Source: Nereida sp965655635
GTDB lineage: Bacteria; Pseudomonadota; Alphaproteobacteria; Rhodobacterales; Rhodobacteraceae
Assembly: GCF_965655635.1 (NCBI RefSeq)
Contig: NZ_CBFHHE010000008.1
Span: forward strand, 1 to 64,000
DNA: 64,000 bases
Reading direction: 5' to 3'
Below the pieces are notes generated by a model, which was given only the letters and a program-made list of their open reading frames with translations, searched no databases and was not told where the DNA came from. Shown here piece by piece: positions 63,460 to 64,000 of this stretch. A program made the translations under genes and the position numbers. Numbering within the stretch: the first letter of the stretch is position 1; every line of letters starts with the position of its first letter.

Positions 63460-64000
63460 ATGCGTACGCGTGCTGCGGTAGCGACCCAAGCGGGCAAGCC
63501 CTTAGAAGTGATGGAAGTAAACTTGGCGGGCCCACGGTCCGGTGAGGTTGTGGTTGAAATTAAGGCCACTGGCATTTGTCACACAGATGAATTTACTCTG
63601 TCTGGTGCCGATCCTGAGGGGCTTTTCCCCGCGATTTTGGGCCACGAAGGGGCGGGTGTTGTTGTGGACGTGGGTCCTGATGTGACCTCGCTTAAGAAGG
63701 GCGATCACGTGATCCCACTTTATACGCCCGAATGCCGGACGTGCGAATATTGCCTCAACCCCAAGACTAACTTGTGCCAGTCCATTCGTAGCACCCAAGG
63801 TCAGGGCCTTATGCCCGATGGGACCAGTCGTTTTACCACGCTCGATGGTGATCCAATTTTGCACTATATGGGCTGTTCGACTTTCGCTAACCATACGGTT
63901 GTGCCGGAAATTGCACTGGCCAAAGTACGCAAAGACGCGCCGTTTGATAAGATTTGCTACATTGGCTGCGGTGTCACAACGGGCATCGGGGCGGTCATTA
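63460..64000 (+). CDS. frmA: class III alcohol dehydrogenase / S-(hydroxymethyl)glutathione dehydrogenase (5' part)
   Basis: The first 180 residues of a zinc-dependent medium-chain dehydrogenase run off the right edge. Catalytic zinc ligands are in GICHTDEF and LGHEGAG. The structural zinc cysteines CRTCEYCLNPKTNLC and the class III signature CGVTTGIGAV are intact, and YTPECRTCEYC matches glutathione-dependent formaldehyde dehydrogenases. It oxidises S-(hydroxymethyl)glutathione to S-formylglutathione in formaldehyde detoxification. GGAG lies before the ATG. The carboxyl half is outside the window. Confidence 0.93.
   Translation, partial: MRTRAAVATQAGKPLEVMEVNLAGPRSGEVVVEIKATGICHTDEFTLSGADPEGLFPAILGHEGAGVVVDVGPDVTSLKKGDHVIPLYTPECRTCEYCLNPKTNLCQSIRSTQGQGLMPDGTSRFTTLDGDPILHYMGCSTFANHTVVPEIALAKVRKDAPFDKICYIGCGVTTGIGAVI

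Noticed and set aside
1..64000. CRISPR array, insertion sequence, prophage or integron
   Set aside because: No regularly spaced repeats, transposase, integrase or phage proteins were seen on either strand.

Overview
The window looks like a chromosomal segment of an alphaproteobacterium of the order Rhodobacterales, most likely a marine member of the Roseobacter group. The evidence is the set of family members: a PetP/PetR-type MarR and OmpR pair, a fused-start petABC operon encoding a short three-subunit cytochrome bc1, an NDUFA9-like protein, IalB, a DUF2794 protein, glutathione-dependent formaldehyde dehydrogenase and several EamA transporters. GC content is moderate. I saw no rRNA genes, CRISPR arrays, insertion sequences, phage genes or photosynthesis gene cluster. 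Assignment to a genus would be a guess.

Layout. 1-0.6 kb: AT-rich non-coding DNA next to a tRNA-Leu. 0.6-12 kb: an NDUFA9-like protein, uppP, glutamate synthase (gltD, gltB), mtgA, a GST, queG and an EamA exporter. 12-24.6 kb: ilvE, then petP-petR, an HDAC-like deacylase, xseB-ispA-dxs (isoprenoid precursors), a bacterial voltage-gated sodium channel, an SDR protein, AMP nucleosidase, HU, a second EamA protein, a thioredoxin-like protein and aroC. 24.7-30.6 kb: petABC, a GST, mtaB, dapF and tRNA-Lys. 30.7-33.9 kb: a single large gene next to tRNA-Lys that encodes a cytoplasmic, self-sufficient reductive dehalogenase fused to a flavin/[2Fe-2S] reductase. 33.9-39.4 kb: rlmN, ialB, an asparaginase, rlmH-rsfS and an MscS channel. 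39.5-45.2 kb: leuC-leuD and leuB, with two disrupted genes between them. 45.2-49 kb: an EamA protein, a DMT (YdcZ-type) protein and a tungstate ABC transporter (tupBCA). 49-54.9 kb: an amidohydrolase, a BciB/FrhB-like iron-sulfur flavoprotein, an MFS permease, and a SulP anion transporter coupled to a tandem UspA protein. 55-64 kb: a DEAD-box helicase, asd, a tightly packed carbonic anhydrase-SbtA-SbtB operon, a frameshifted HPt-like gene, a leucyl aminopeptidase in the same frame as an NlpC/P60 hydrolase, a DUF2794 protein, and the 5' part of a class III alcohol dehydrogenase.

How they work together. Most of the window is core metabolism: nitrogen assimilation, branched-chain amino acid, lysine/threonine and chorismate synthesis, isoprenoids, cell wall, respiration and tRNA/rRNA modification. 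The accessory content stands out in four places. These are the reductive dehalogenase fusion (probable use of halogenated aromatics from seawater), the inorganic-carbon cassette (carbonic anhydrase, SbtA, SbtB, possibly aided by the SulP transporter), the amidohydrolase/BciB-like/MFS trio, and a patch of gene decay between leuD and leuB. Three disrupted genes are apparent: a missing T and a nonsense codon in the leu region, and an extra G in the HPt-like gene. Two of the three lie in homopolymers, so base-calling error should be excluded.
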